Source of the DNA: Bog-473 sp963701955
Lineage (GTDB): Bacteria > Actinomycetota > Acidimicrobiia > Acidimicrobiales > RAAP-2
Length of the DNA stretch: 64,000 bases
Assembly: GCA_963701955.1 (NCBI GenBank)
Contig: OY969694.1
Span: forward strand, 2,728,001 to 2,792,000
Direction: 5' to 3'
Shown: one piece after another, positions 46,362-54,737 of the stretch
How the letters are laid out: the number at the start of each line of letters is the position of its first letter
Numbering within the stretch: the first letter of the stretch is position 1
Translations under genes and position numbers: made by a program
Notes under the pieces: model-generated
What the model was told of the DNA's origin: nothing
What the model saw: only the letters and a program-made list of their open reading frames with translations
Database searches by the model: none

Positions 46362-47126
46362 TCAGAAGCTTCGGATGTGCACCACGTCGAGGCGCTGCTC
46401 CCGGGGACGGGTGACGATGAAGACGTGCACGTCGCCGATGTCGTCGACGCTCTGTCCGCTGTAGCGACCCAGCACCTCGCCGAGCAGGCCCCGCTCGGTC
46501 CACAGCGCAGAAGCCGCCGCGGTGTGCTCGGGGTCCCACGCGAAGTCCGTGGCCCCGCCGCCGGCGCCCGCAGCGGTGCCCTGCACCACCGTCGTCACCC
46601 GAATGTCGTCGTCGCGCACCTCCTGTGCCAGCACCTTGCCGAACGCCTCCAACGCGGCCTTCGAAGCGACGTACATGGACAGCATCGGGAACGGGTGCAA
46701 CGTCGACTCGCTGGACGTATTGACGATGTCGCCGCCCCCGGCGGCCCGCAGCAACGGCACCGCAGCTCGCGACGCATACACGGGCCCGAAGAAGTTGGTG
46801 GCCATCTGGCGGGTGATGTCGTCGTCGTCCAAGAGCTCGACGGCGCAGGGGCGGTAGACAGCGGCGTGGTTGACGAGGACGTTGATCTGACCGAAGCGCC
46901 GCCCGACCTCGTCAAAGGCGGCCCGGACGCTGTCAGGGTCGCCGACGTCGGTGGCGATCGGAACGGCGGACGGTCCGAACTCGGAGGCGACCTGTTCCAG
47001 GCGCGGTCGGGCCCGGGCCAGCATCACCACCGTGGCGCCTTCTTGGACGAAGCGCCGGGTGATCCCGACGCCCGATCCGCTCGAGGCACCGGAGACCACG
47101 GCGATCTTCCCGTCCAGGCTCCCCAT
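46362..47126 (-). CDS. Short-chain dehydrogenase/reductase
   Basis: This unbroken 254-residue NAD(P)-dependent oxidoreductase has the nucleotide motif GKIAVVSGASSGSGVGITRR, ATDVGDPDSVRAAFDEV, NVLVNHAAVYRP (NxA region, with His for the usual Ala/Gly), and the catalytic triad in NTSSESTLHPFPMLSMYVAS-K. The NAD-binding loop carries LARARPRLEQV, and Arg after the second beta strand favours NADP. It converges on the kinase gene 33 bases away. If the locus is Lva-like, this would parallel LvaD, which oxidises the 3-hydroxyacyl-CoA product, but it is transcribed separately so that link is weak. Confidence 0.88.
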   Translation of the reverse strand: MGSLDGKIAVVSGASSGSGVGITRRFVQEGATVVMLARARPRLEQVASEFGPSAVPIATDVGDPDSVRAAFDEVGRRFGQINVLVNHAAVYRPCAVELLDDDDITRQMATNFFGPVYASRAAVPLLRAAGGGDIVNTSSESTLHPFPMLSMYVASKAALEAFGKVLAQEVRDDDIRVTTVVQGTAAGAGGGATDFAWDPEHTAAASALWTERGLLGEVLGRYSGQSVDDIGDVHVFIVTRPREQRLDVVHIRSF

Positions 47127-47463
47127 GTCCTCAGCCCACCTTCCCCAACGGCGCTGTCATGCGCTCGATGATCGCAGAACGCCGACCGGCCGGTGCCCAC
47201 TGCCCGCCGCCAATCGCCCAGAGGCGGTCCGGACCGATCGATGCCCGCCGTGCCCACCTCAAACAGAGAAGAGTTACCCCAATACCGCCGCGCCGGCGCA
47301 AGAGTCCCGGAAGATTTCCCCGTCCCTGCCAGCGATTTCAAGAAGTGTTGCAGTATGTTGACGCTAGGAACCGCTAAACGGTATCCTCTTTTCACCGCAG
47401 CCTCCGGGGGGCTGGTTGCGGCTCGATGAGCACATCGCCGGCCCCCTGACCCGAGGAGGAACA
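47127..47463. other. Intergenic region upstream of the ABC binding-protein gene
   Basis: The 337 bases between divergent genes contain no convincing ORF. The part nearest the SBP gene holds a promoter-like set: TTGACG at 47358-47363, an 18-base spacer, TATCCT at 47382-47387, and then the SBP start 76 bases later with GAGGAGGA. Confidence 0.5.
47374..47393 (+). promoter_or_regulatory. Copy J of the shared motif with a -35 box, upstream of the binding protein
   Basis: CTAAACGGTATCCTCTTTTC overlaps the -10 box TATCCT. A TTGACG -35-like box lies 18 bases upstream, so here the motif coincides with a complete sigma-70-type promoter. Confidence 0.55.
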
Positions 47464-48765
47464 GTGCTCACATCAGGTGCGATCAGGCGACTCTGTGACC
47501 GGCGGGGGCTGAGAAAAGGGGCCACGGGAAAGGTGGTCGGACTCGGCCTCCTCGGGGCGGCGACGCTGACGACGATGACCCTCTCGACGACCATCGCAGG
47601 CCCCGCCGGTGCCGCAGCACCGGCGGGCGAGACGCCGGACCCGGCCACCCAGTCGGCGGTGACCATCGGCATGATCACCGACGGTGGAGGCGGCAGCGCC
47701 ATCGGCACGGCGGCACTGGTCGAGCAGGGCGCCAAGGCCGCCGTGGCCTACATGAACAAGTACGGCGGTGGTCTCGCCGGCCACAAGGTCAACCTCTACG
47801 TGTGCGAGAACCAGTCGACGCCCGCGGGCGGTCAGACCTGCGCCAACGACATGGTGCAGCACGGCGTCGTCGCCGTGGTCGAGCCCTTCACCGGGCAGGG
47901 CGCCACCGAGGTGCCGACCATCGTGGCGGCTGGCATCCCCTACATCACGGTCAGCGGAGGATCCACGGCCGAGCTCACGACGCCAGGCGCCTACGACCTC
48001 GAGGGTGGATTCCCGGCGTATCTCGGTGCCATGGCGCTGAGCGCCAAGCAGCACGGCCTGAAGAAGGTCGACTTCCTCGTCGAGAACGTGCCAGCCGCCA
48101 TTCAAGGCGCGCAGGTGTTCGGCGCCATGGTCTACAAGGCGGCCGGAGTCGGCTTCGACGTCGTCCCGGTCAACCAGGGCACGGCCGACATCAGCCCGCA
48201 GATGCAGACGGCCGTCTCGAGCGGCGCCGACGCGGTGGGCATGGTCGGCGACGTGACGTTATGCACGTCCTTCCTGCAGGCCTACAACACCCTCGGACTC
48301 AAGATTCCGAAGTATGTCCTCTCCACCTGCCAGGACTCGAGCATCCTCAACTCGCCCACCCTCGACAAGGCGCTCACGGGTTCGTACATCACGACCGCGA
48401 CGGCCACTTCGAAGGCGGACAATGCGCAGTACGCCTTCATGATGAAGAAGTTCGCGCCGAAGGTGAGCCCGAACCCGAACGTGAGCAGCAACCAGGCTGA
48501 CGGCGTGACGCCTGTACTCGCACTGGGCGCCATCATGAAGGGGTCGACGCAGCCCGTGACGGCGGCGGGCGTGAAAGCGGCGACGGCGGCGGCCACGAAC
48601 GTCACCATCCCGCTCTCGGGCGGCCTGAAGTTCACTTGCAACGGCACCGCCATTCCGCTGCTCAAGTCGGTGTGCTCGGCGAGCGCCGGCATCGGCACCG
48701 TCCAGAGTGGCAAGGCGGGCAAGGTGGTCGCCGTCAAGGTCTACAACCCGACGCCACTGTTCTAG
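47464..48765 (+). CDS. Branched-chain-amino-acid-type ABC transporter substrate-binding protein
   Basis: This unbroken 433-residue protein starts at GTG 47464 behind GAGGAGGA. It has a long N-terminal signal (positively charged RRLCDRRGLRKGATGK then VVGLGLLGAATLTTMTLSTT) and a probable signal-peptidase-I site near AGPAGAAAPA. No lipobox cysteine is present, unlike most actinobacterial LivJ-type proteins, so it may be freely secreted or held in the envelope another way. The mature part (VTIGMITDGGGGSAIGTAAL, AAVAYMNKYGGGLAGHKVNL, VVEPFTGQGATEVPTIVAAG) is a type I periplasmic-binding fold; six cysteines could form disulfides. It is divergent from the SDR and pairs with the LivF and LivHMG genes at 49-53 kb. 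The ligand may be an aromatic, fatty or steroid acid rather than an amino acid. Confidence 0.88.
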   Translation: MLTSGAIRRLCDRRGLRKGATGKVVGLGLLGAATLTTMTLSTTIAGPAGAAAPAGETPDPATQSAVTIGMITDGGGGSAIGTAALVEQGAKAAVAYMNKYGGGLAGHKVNLYVCENQSTPAGGQTCANDMVQHGVVAVVEPFTGQGATEVPTIVAAGIPYITVSGGSTAELTTPGAYDLEGGFPAYLGAMALSAKQHGLKKVDFLVENVPAAIQGAQVFGAMVYKAAGVGFDVVPVNQGTADISPQMQTAVSSGADAVGMVGDVTLCTSFLQAYNTLGLKIPKYVLSTCQDSSILNSPTLDKALTGSYITTATATSKADNAQYAFMMKKFAPKVSPNPNVSSNQADGVTPVLALGAIMKGSTQPVTAAGVKAATAAATNVTIPLSGGLKFTCNGTAIPLLKSVCSASAGIGTVQSGKAGKVVAVKVYNPTPLF

Positions 48766-48871
48766 GGGGAACTTTGGCGAGCCGGCCCTGCAGGCTCCTC
48801 CGGACCAAGCTGCGGGACAGTACCTCTCACCGGGGGACCGCCCTCGTGGCGCGTCCTGGGAGACTGACGTG

Positions 48872-49291
48872 GTGCGACTGACCACGGACGAATGCTGGGC
48901 CCGCCTGGCGGCGGCGGAGCACGGCGTCCTCTGCACGACGAATGCGGCGGGGGCGATCGACGCAGTCCCCACCTGTCTGGCCGTGGTCGGCGCACGCATC
49001 GCCACGCCCATCGACACCGTCAAGCCGAAATCGACCGCGGAACTCGGGCGTCGCACGAACCTCGATCGCGATCCTCGGGCCACCCTGCTCTGCGATTACT
49101 GGGATGCGAGCGACTGGTCCCGCCTGTGGTGGGTGAGAGCGCGTCTGGTCTGCGTGGCCGCGAGTGTGCACGATGTCGCTGACTCCGAGGTGGCCTTGCG
49201 GGCCAAGTATCCGCAGTACAGAACATCCGACTTCGCGGCGATTTTTGTCTTCGAGATGACGGATGTCGTGGGCTGGTCCGCCGTCGGCTAG
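48872..49291 (+). CDS. PPOX-class (split beta-barrel) F420-type oxidoreductase
   Basis: About 140 residues beginning VRLTTDECWARLAAAEHGVL, then CTTNAAGAIDAVPTCLAVVG, VKPKSTAELGRRTNLDRDPR, ATLLCDYWDASDWSRLWWVR, ALRAKYPQYRTSDFAAIFVF. This order of blocks is that of the TIGR03668-type family (mycobacterial Rv0121-like), in which F420 is the presumed cofactor. GTG 48872 or the adjacent GTG 48869 is the start. The gene lies 106 bases after the SBP gene and its last bases overlap the convergent LivF stop (49288). A role with the transporter is not evident. Confidence 0.8.
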   Translation: MRLTTDECWARLAAAEHGVLCTTNAAGAIDAVPTCLAVVGARIATPIDTVKPKSTAELGRRTNLDRDPRATLLCDYWDASDWSRLWWVRARLVCVAASVHDVADSEVALRAKYPQYRTSDFAAIFVFEMTDVVGWSAVG

Positions 49292-50058
49292 TTCGGGGAG
49301 ACCGATCCGCTCATGTAGGCGGACTCCACGGCACCGATGTCGTTGCGGTAGTTCTCCGCCGGGCCCGACAACACGATGCTCCCGTGCACCAGCACCATGG
49401 CCTCGTCGGCCACCTCGAGCGCCAGTTGGACATGTTGCTCGACCATGATCACCGACGCGCCGTGCTCATCGGCCACCTGCCGGATGACGGGCATGAGCGA
49501 CTCGACCGCCACCGGCGCCAACCCCATCGACATCTCGTCGATCAGCAGCAGCTTGGGAGACTGCACGAGGGCGCGCGCAATGGCCAGCATCTGCTGCTCG
49601 CCGCCGGAGAGGTCGCCCACGCGCAGCTTCTCTCGGCGCTGCAGGGCGGGGAAGAGCGTCAACACTGGATCGAGGTCGGCGCCCTTGGCGGCCAGCTTCA
49701 GGTTCTGAATCGGGGTGAGTTCTGTGAAGAGGGCGCGGAAGTCCGGGACGAGCACCATGCCGGCCCGGTTCATGCGTCGCGGCGACGATCCGCGTACGGG
49801 CTGTCCGTTCAAGGTGATGGTGCCGGCGCGGGGTGGGAGAAAGCCGGCCAGCGTCATCAGCAAGGTTGTCTTGCCGGCGCCGTTGGGCCCGAGGATGGTG
49901 AGCACGGTGCGCGGTCGCAGGCTGAACGTGATGTCGCGGGCGACGGTCAGCTTCCCGTATCCGACATCGAGTCCCTTGACTTCGAGCACGGGATCCTCCG
50001 AGGCCGGAGCAGCTCCGTTACCCGCCGTTGCGCCGTCGAACACCGTGGTGTCGCTCAC
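49288..50058 (-). CDS. livF: ABC transporter ATP-binding protein, LivF-like
   Basis: This is an unbroken protein of about 256 residues from GTG 50058. Walker A is LTILGPNGAGKTTLLMTLAG, the signature LSGGEQQMLAIARALVQSPK, Walker B LLLIDEMSMGLAP, and H-loop VIMVEQHVQLALEVADEAMV; the MSMGLAP wording and the EQH are typical for LivF. Its GTG start overlaps the stop of the LivH-LivM-LivG fusion gene (GTCGTGAGC), so both are translationally coupled. With the fusion and the binding protein at 47464 it makes a complete liv-type importer. LivF and the LivG domain of the fusion form the heterodimeric ATPase. Confidence 0.9.
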   Translation of the reverse strand: MSDTTVFDGATAGNGAAPASEDPVLEVKGLDVGYGKLTVARDITFSLRPRTVLTILGPNGAGKTTLLMTLAGFLPPRAGTITLNGQPVRGSSPRRMNRAGMVLVPDFRALFTELTPIQNLKLAAKGADLDPVLTLFPALQRREKLRVGDLSGGEQQMLAIARALVQSPKLLLIDEMSMGLAPVAVESLMPVIRQVADEHGASVIMVEQHVQLALEVADEAMVLVHGSIVLSGPAENYRNDIGAVESAYMSGSVSPN

Positions 50059-52853
50059 GACACCGCCAGCCGCTGGTGCGTGGCGCCGAGATACGCCGTG
50101 GAGACCACGTCGTTGTGACGGATCTCCTCCGGCGTACCCTGCGCGATGAGCGCTCCGAAGTCGAGCACGTCGATGCTGTCGCACAGGTTCAGGACCAGGC
50201 TCATGTCGTGATCGACGAGCAGGATCGTGACGCCGCTGTCGCGTACCGCCCGCAGGCGCTCGGCCAGCCACAGGCTCTCGGTGCTGTCGAGCCCGGCCGC
50301 CGGCTCGTCGAGCAGCAGCAGCCGTGGTTGACCGGCGAGGGCGCGGGCCACCGAGACGAGTTGACGCTGACCTTGGGAGAGGACGGACACCTGCAGCTCG
50401 CGCATGTCGGTGAGCCCGAGGTCGTCCAGAATGCGGTCCAGGGTCTCGGCCGCCTCGTTGCCGCTCGAGCGTTGCTGGCCGACCTGGACGTTCTCCGCCA
50501 CGGTGAGGTCGTCGGAGACGCCGGCCAGCTGGAAGGTACGCGCCAGCCCGAGGGAGGCCCGGACGTGGGGCGAGCAGCCGCCGACGTCGCGACCGTCCAA
50601 CAACACGGTGCCCTCATAGCCGTGGAAGCCGCACAGCGCGTCGATGGTCGTCGTCTTGCCGGCGCCGTTCGGCCCGATGAGGCCGATGATCTGTCCCTCG
50701 CCAACCGTGAAGCTCACGTCGTCGACTGCCACGACGCCGCCGTAGCGGACGGTGAGGTTCTGCACCTGAAGCAAGGAGCTGGCGGCCACGGTCGCGGGAA
50801 GGGAACCATTGGTCCCGAAGTCCGGCGCGATCAGCGGGACCCCAGCCGGTCGGGGCATCGGGACGCTGGGCGCGGCCCCGGAGGGCACCAAGGCGCCTTG
50901 CGGCCGGGCCAGTGCACCCTTCGTCCGTTGCTGCTCGAGGAACACGTGGGTCGGGCCGACGACGCCGTCCGGGTTGAAGATCACAGTCAGGATCACGCCG
51001 ATGCCGGCCACGACTCCGTACCAGCTGTCGACGCCGCCGCTGCCGACGCCTGACGAGATGAGGGCGACCAGCAGGCCGCCGGACGTCAGCATGCCGGCGA
51101 GGATGCCGCCGCTGACCGATGTGATCCCCGCCACCACGACGATGGAGAAGGCGACTAGGCCGAGGTAGGCGTCGAAGTCCTGGAACGTCACGTTGCCGAG
51201 TTGGTAGGCCAGCAGCGAACCGCCCAGACCGGCGATGAAAGCAGCGATGGCAAAGCCGATCAGCTTCACCCGCACCACGTTGATACCGGCCGCGGCCGCC
51301 GAACGCTCGTCGGAGCGCACTGCGAGCATGGCCGTGCCGAGCCGGCTGGTGCGCAGCCAGCTCACGCCGAGCGCGACGAGGACCAGCACGACCAGGCAGA
51401 GAATGCCGAAGGCGGGCCGGGGGAAGTCCTTCCCCGACCCGATGCTCAAGTCCATGCCGAACAAGCGCGGGGTCGGAATGTTCAGTCCTGCCGCACCCCC
51501 GTCAATGGAGTTGTTGTTGAACCAGATCGCCTCCACCCCCGCCGCGAACGTCAACGTGACCACGCCGAGCATGAGCCCGCGCACGCGCAGGGCCGGGATG
51601 CCGATCACGACGCCGGCGGCAGCGGCGACGAGGGCGGAAAGGATCGGTGCAATCGGAAACGGAATGCCCCACGAGGTGGCGAACGTGCTCAGGATGTAAG
51701 CCGAGACTCCCGCCAGGGTGAGTTGCGCCAGGGAGATCTGGCCCGTGTATCCAGTCACGACGACGAGCGACAGTGAGATCACGGCCGTGATGAAGCTCGT
51801 GTAGAGGGCGGCGCGGTCGTTGCCCGTGAAGAAGTAGATGGCGCCGAGGCCGACCGCAGTGCCGACGATGGCGGTGGCGAGTCGCCAGTGCGGGCGGGGC
51901 GCCCGGCCCAGCGTGACCTGCATGAGGCTGCCGCGGCTCGGCATGGTCTGGCCGCGGAAGGCCAGCACCACGAGGACGAGGACGAGCGGGATCAGCTGGC
52001 CGGCGCCGGCGGGGAAGTCCGGATGGACCCCGTTGACGTAGACCGAGAGCGACTCGAGCGCGCCGATGCCCAGGCCAGCGGTGATGGCCCAGCCGAGCGA
52101 GTGGAAGCGACCGACGACCGCCGCGGCGAGCGCCGGCACGATGAAGAGCGTGTACGTCCCCGGCTGCAGCGGGACGAGCGGGGCGATGAGGATGCCGGCG
52201 ATGCCGGAGACGACGAAGCTGATGATCCAGTTGACCAGTGCGATGCGGTCGGGCGAGAGGCCGCTGACCAGCGCGCCCACTTCGGTCTCTGCCGACGCTC
52301 GGGTGGCCAGGCCGAAGCGAGTGAAGCGGAACAGCACCGTGAGGACGATGCCGAGGCCGATGATCGTGCCGGCCAGAAGGAGGCGATCGGTCGAGATGTC
52401 GATCCCGAGGAACTTCACGTGGTCCTGCGGGAAGATCGGGTTGACGAGCACGACCTGGGTGCCAACCTGATAGGTGACGACAGCGGTCAGCACACCCATG
52501 AGGCCGATGGAGGCGACGGCTTTCGCTACGGGCCGGTGGTTGCGGAGGGGGCGGAAGACGAGCAGGTAGACCACGGCCCCCATGACCGCCTGGATGCCAA
52601 GCGTGATGGCGAGCGCGGGCCAGAAGCCGAGATCCGAGCCGACGCTGACGGTCGGGCCGAGGCCCGGGATCGGGATCAGGAGCTGCCCGTTGCGCAGGAG
52701 CGAGTACGTGTACGCCGCGTAGAGCGCCTGGGCGCCGGTGGCGAAGTTGAGGACCCCCGACGAGCGGTAGGTGACGACCAACGCCATGGCCAGGGCGGCG
52801 AAGACGCCGCCGTTGCCCAGCCCGAGGAGCAGGAACTCGACGTAGGTGTTCAA
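50055..52853 (-). CDS. livHMG: LivH-LivM-LivG triple fusion: two permeases and an ATPase in one chain
   Basis: One unbroken frame of 932 residues holds three importer subunits. Residues 1-300 are LivH-like (LGNGGVFAALAMALVVTYRS, GVLNFATGAQALYAAYTYSL). About 330-650 are LivM-like (SLVVVTGYTGQISLAQLTLA, IPALRVRGLMLGVVTLTFAA, MLAVRSDERSAAAAGINVVR). A proline-rich linker of about 45 residues leads to LivG at 700-932 (IIGLIGPNGAGKTTTIDALC, VLSQGQRQLVSVARALAGQP, LLLLDEPAAGLDS, LLVDHDMSLVLNLCDSIDVL). In Escherichia coli these are separate proteins. Since long frames are rare in this indel-rich window, an unbroken 2.8-kb frame strongly supports a genuine fusion. The likely start is TTG 52853; an ATG at 52892 is in another frame. 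Copy K of the shared motif lies 72 bases upstream. Confidence 0.9.
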   Translation of the reverse strand: MNTYVEFLLLGLGNGGVFAALAMALVVTYRSSGVLNFATGAQALYAAYTYSLLRNGQLLIPIPGLGPTVSVGSDLGFWPALAITLGIQAVMGAVVYLLVFRPLRNHRPVAKAVASIGLMGVLTAVVTYQVGTQVVLVNPIFPQDHVKFLGIDISTDRLLLAGTIIGLGIVLTVLFRFTRFGLATRASAETEVGALVSGLSPDRIALVNWIISFVVSGIAGILIAPLVPLQPGTYTLFIVPALAAAVVGRFHSLGWAITAGLGIGALESLSVYVNGVHPDFPAGAGQLIPLVLVLVVLAFRGQTMPSRGSLMQVTLGRAPRPHWRLATAIVGTAVGLGAIYFFTGNDRAALYTSFITAVISLSLVVVTGYTGQISLAQLTLAGVSAYILSTFATSWGIPFPIAPILSALVAAAAGVVIGIPALRVRGLMLGVVTLTFAAGVEAIWFNNNSIDGGAAGLNIPTPRLFGMDLSIGSGKDFPRPAFGILCLVVLVLVALGVSWLRTSRLGTAMLAVRSDERSAAAAGINVVRVKLIGFAIAAFIAGLGGSLLAYQLGNVTFQDFDAYLGLVAFSIVVVAGITSVSGGILAGMLTSGGLLVALISSGVGSGGVDSWYGVVAGIGVILTVIFNPDGVVGPTHVFLEQQRTKGALARPQGALVPSGAAPSVPMPRPAGVPLIAPDFGTNGSLPATVAASSLLQVQNLTVRYGGVVAVDDVSFTVGEGQIIGLIGPNGAGKTTTIDALCGFHGYEGTVLLDGRDVGGCSPHVRASLGLARTFQLAGVSDDLTVAENVQVGQQRSSGNEAAETLDRILDDLGLTDMRELQVSVLSQGQRQLVSVARALAGQPRLLLLDEPAAGLDSTESLWLAERLRAVRDSGVTILLVDHDMSLVLNLCDSIDVLDFGALIAQGTPEEIRHNDVVSTAYLGATHQRLAVS

Positions 52854-52924
52854 CGAGGTCGCTCCGGGCCGCAGCCCAGTTCAGGACGGCCATCCTGTTG
52901 CTCCCCCCGGGAGTGACGCACGGA

Positions 52925-52941
52925 TTAAGGATACTCAAATA
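52925..52941 (-). promoter_or_regulatory. Copy K of the shared motif, upstream of livHMG
   Basis: On the minus strand: TATTTGAGTATCCTTAA, with TATCCT as the -10 box. It is adjacent to a tandem repeat on its upstream side. Confidence 0.5.
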
Positions 52942-52942
52942 T

Positions 52943-53013
52943 GCCGTCGGGCGCACGGGCCCTCCTGGGCCGAATTCGGCCGTCGGGCGCACGGCCCTCC
53001 TGGGCCGAATTCG
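52943..53013. repeat. Two tandem copies of a 35/36-bp unit upstream of livHMG
   Basis: Copy 1 (52943-52978) and copy 2 (52979-53013) begin GCCGTCGGGCGCACGG and end CCTCCTGGGCCGAATTCG. They differ only by one G in a GGG/GG run. The repeats lie immediately upstream of the -10 box of livHMG, where a -35 box and operators would be. Confidence 0.85.
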
Positions 53014-53207
53014 ACAGTGTGCGGCTGAGGTCCTGACGTCCCACGGCACACAGACGAGAGCGATCTCACGATGAAGACGAAGGAGAGCGAGCATGAGCGA
53101 CAGCCGCCCCGCCCTGGAGCCTGGACGCCGACCGTGTCGCCGTCACGACCGACGTGTGAGACCGGGCGCGACGAGTTGGGGGGCGCAGCGAAGACTGACG
53201 GCGAGCG
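53014..53207. other. Unassigned 194 bases between livHMG promoter region and acyl-CoA ligase end
   Basis: A short plus-strand frame starts ATG 53094 with MSDSRPALEPG after GAAGGAGAGCGAGC, but it changes frame or stops quickly, and the later part (DADRVAVTTDV in another frame) could be its indel-shifted tail. I do not recognise it. It could be a tiny gene of about 20 residues or noise. Confidence 0.25.
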
Positions 53208-54713
53208 TCAGGAACCGGATGTGGACAGCTCGTCCCGCAGCACCCGGCGCAGCAGCTTGCCCGTCGGCGAGTAGGGGAGCTCGTCCCGGAAGCGATGACG
53301 CCCGGCATTTTGGTGGAGCGCAAGCGTTCCTTGACCCAGACCTGCAGGTCGGCCTCGGTGACTGTCGCCATTGGGGTGCAGGACGACGACCGCCGCCACC
53401 GCCTCGCCCCATTCGGCGTCGGGGATGCCGATGACGGCGGCCTCGGCGACGGCGGTGTGCGCCATGAGGACTTCTTCGATCTCGCCGGGCGAGATGTTCT
53501 CCGCCCCCCGCACGATCACGTCGTCCAGCCGGCCGTCGACGTAGAGGAACCCGTGCTCGTCGAACCAACCGGCGTCACGCGTGCGGAACCAACCGTCATC
53601 GGTCAGCACGTTGTTGCCCACGTACTCGCCGGCCACCTGCTCGCCGCGCACCCAGATCTCGCCCTTCTCGCCCGGGGCGACGGAGCGCGTCGTCGATGTC
53701 GCGGACCTCGACCTCGAGGGCCGGCAGCGGACGCCCGACCGATCCCAGCCGCGCCCGGATGGCTGGGTCGTCACTGGCGAAGGCCTCTCGGTGCTCGTCC
53801 GGGGTCAGCATGGCGATGGTCGAGCTGGTCTCGGTCAGCCCGTAGGCGTTGACCAGGTCGATGTGGGGCATGTCGCGTCAGCGTGCGCTCGACCAGCTCG
53901 AGCGGCATGCGCCCGCCGCCGTAGGAGAGGTGGCGCAGCGCCGGGAGCTCGGTCCCCGCTCTCCTCAATGGCGTTGAGGATCCGTCCCAGCATGGTCGGC
54001 ACCACCATGGCGTGCGTGACGCTGCTCGTCGGCGGCGAGCTGCACCCATCGAGCTGGCTTCGAAGGCCGGCAGGTACATGATGCGGCGTCCCGCGTAGAG
54101 CGAGCTCAGCACCGCTGCGATCCCGGCGATGTGGTACGAGCGGCACGCAGATCAGCTGTGCCTCGGTCGGCTCGCAGCCGAGGAACTCGACGCTCGAGAT
54201 GATGTAGGAGACGAGATGGCGGTGGCGCAGGATGGCCGCCTTCGGCTCCGACGTCGTGCCGCTCGTGAAGAGCAGGACGGCGATCTCCTCGGGGTCGACA
54301 AAGGGGTGCTCGCCGGTGACCGGCTCGGCGATGGCGGCGGCGAACTCGGCCTTGGTGAGGACGTTTGTCGGCGCCGATGCCGTTGAGGCGCATCGACTTC
54401 CTCGTCGTCGGCGATCATGACTCCGCCGGCGACACGGCCGAGGATCCCGCGCAGTTGCTCGTCCGGGGCGCGGTAGTTGATCGGCGCGAACGGGATGCCG
54501 GCAAGGGCGGCGCCGAAGAGGGCGACCGGCAGCATGTCCTCGTTCAGCCCGAAGTAGCCGACGACCTCGGCGCCGCTCTTCTCGAAGTAGATGGCCGCCC
54601 GCCGGCATCGCTCGAGGAGCTCCGCGGCGGTGATGCCCCCATCGTGCGAGCCCAGAACGACGCGGTCCGGGATCGCCCTCGGCCGCCATTTCGAGCAGCA
54701 TGGCGATGTTCAC
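53208..54713 (-). CDS. Acyl-CoA synthetase (AMP-forming), multiply frameshifted
   Basis: Pieces in order are MNIAMLLEMAAEG, LPVALFGAALAGIPFAPINY, the P-loop VLLFTSGTTSEPKAAILRHR, VTHAMVVPTMLGRILNAIEE, HIDLVNAYGLTETSSTIAML, GEKGEIWVRGEQVAGEYVGN, TRDAGWFDEHGFLYVDGRLD, VIVRGAENISPGEIEEVLMA, and the catalytic-Lys end YSPTGKLLRRVLRDELSTSG. About eight indels break it (for example near 54670, 54385, 54145, 54040, 53960, 53880, 53690 and 53370). All core motifs are intact, so it is probably a functional gene in the real genome. The family is broad (aryl or fatty acids). It begins 25 bases after the stop of a small conserved gene, likely one unit. It is a different subgroup from the ligases at 1031 and 33739. 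Confidence 0.85.
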
Positions 54714-54737
54714 GACTGCGTCCCCGTTCTCGGTCGT

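Noticed and set aside
509..52941. Interpretation of the shared motif as a KstR (steroid) box
   Set aside because: KstR sites have TAGAAC and GTTCTA arms with a five-base gap. None of the copies shows these arms, so a different regulator or a promoter class is more likely.
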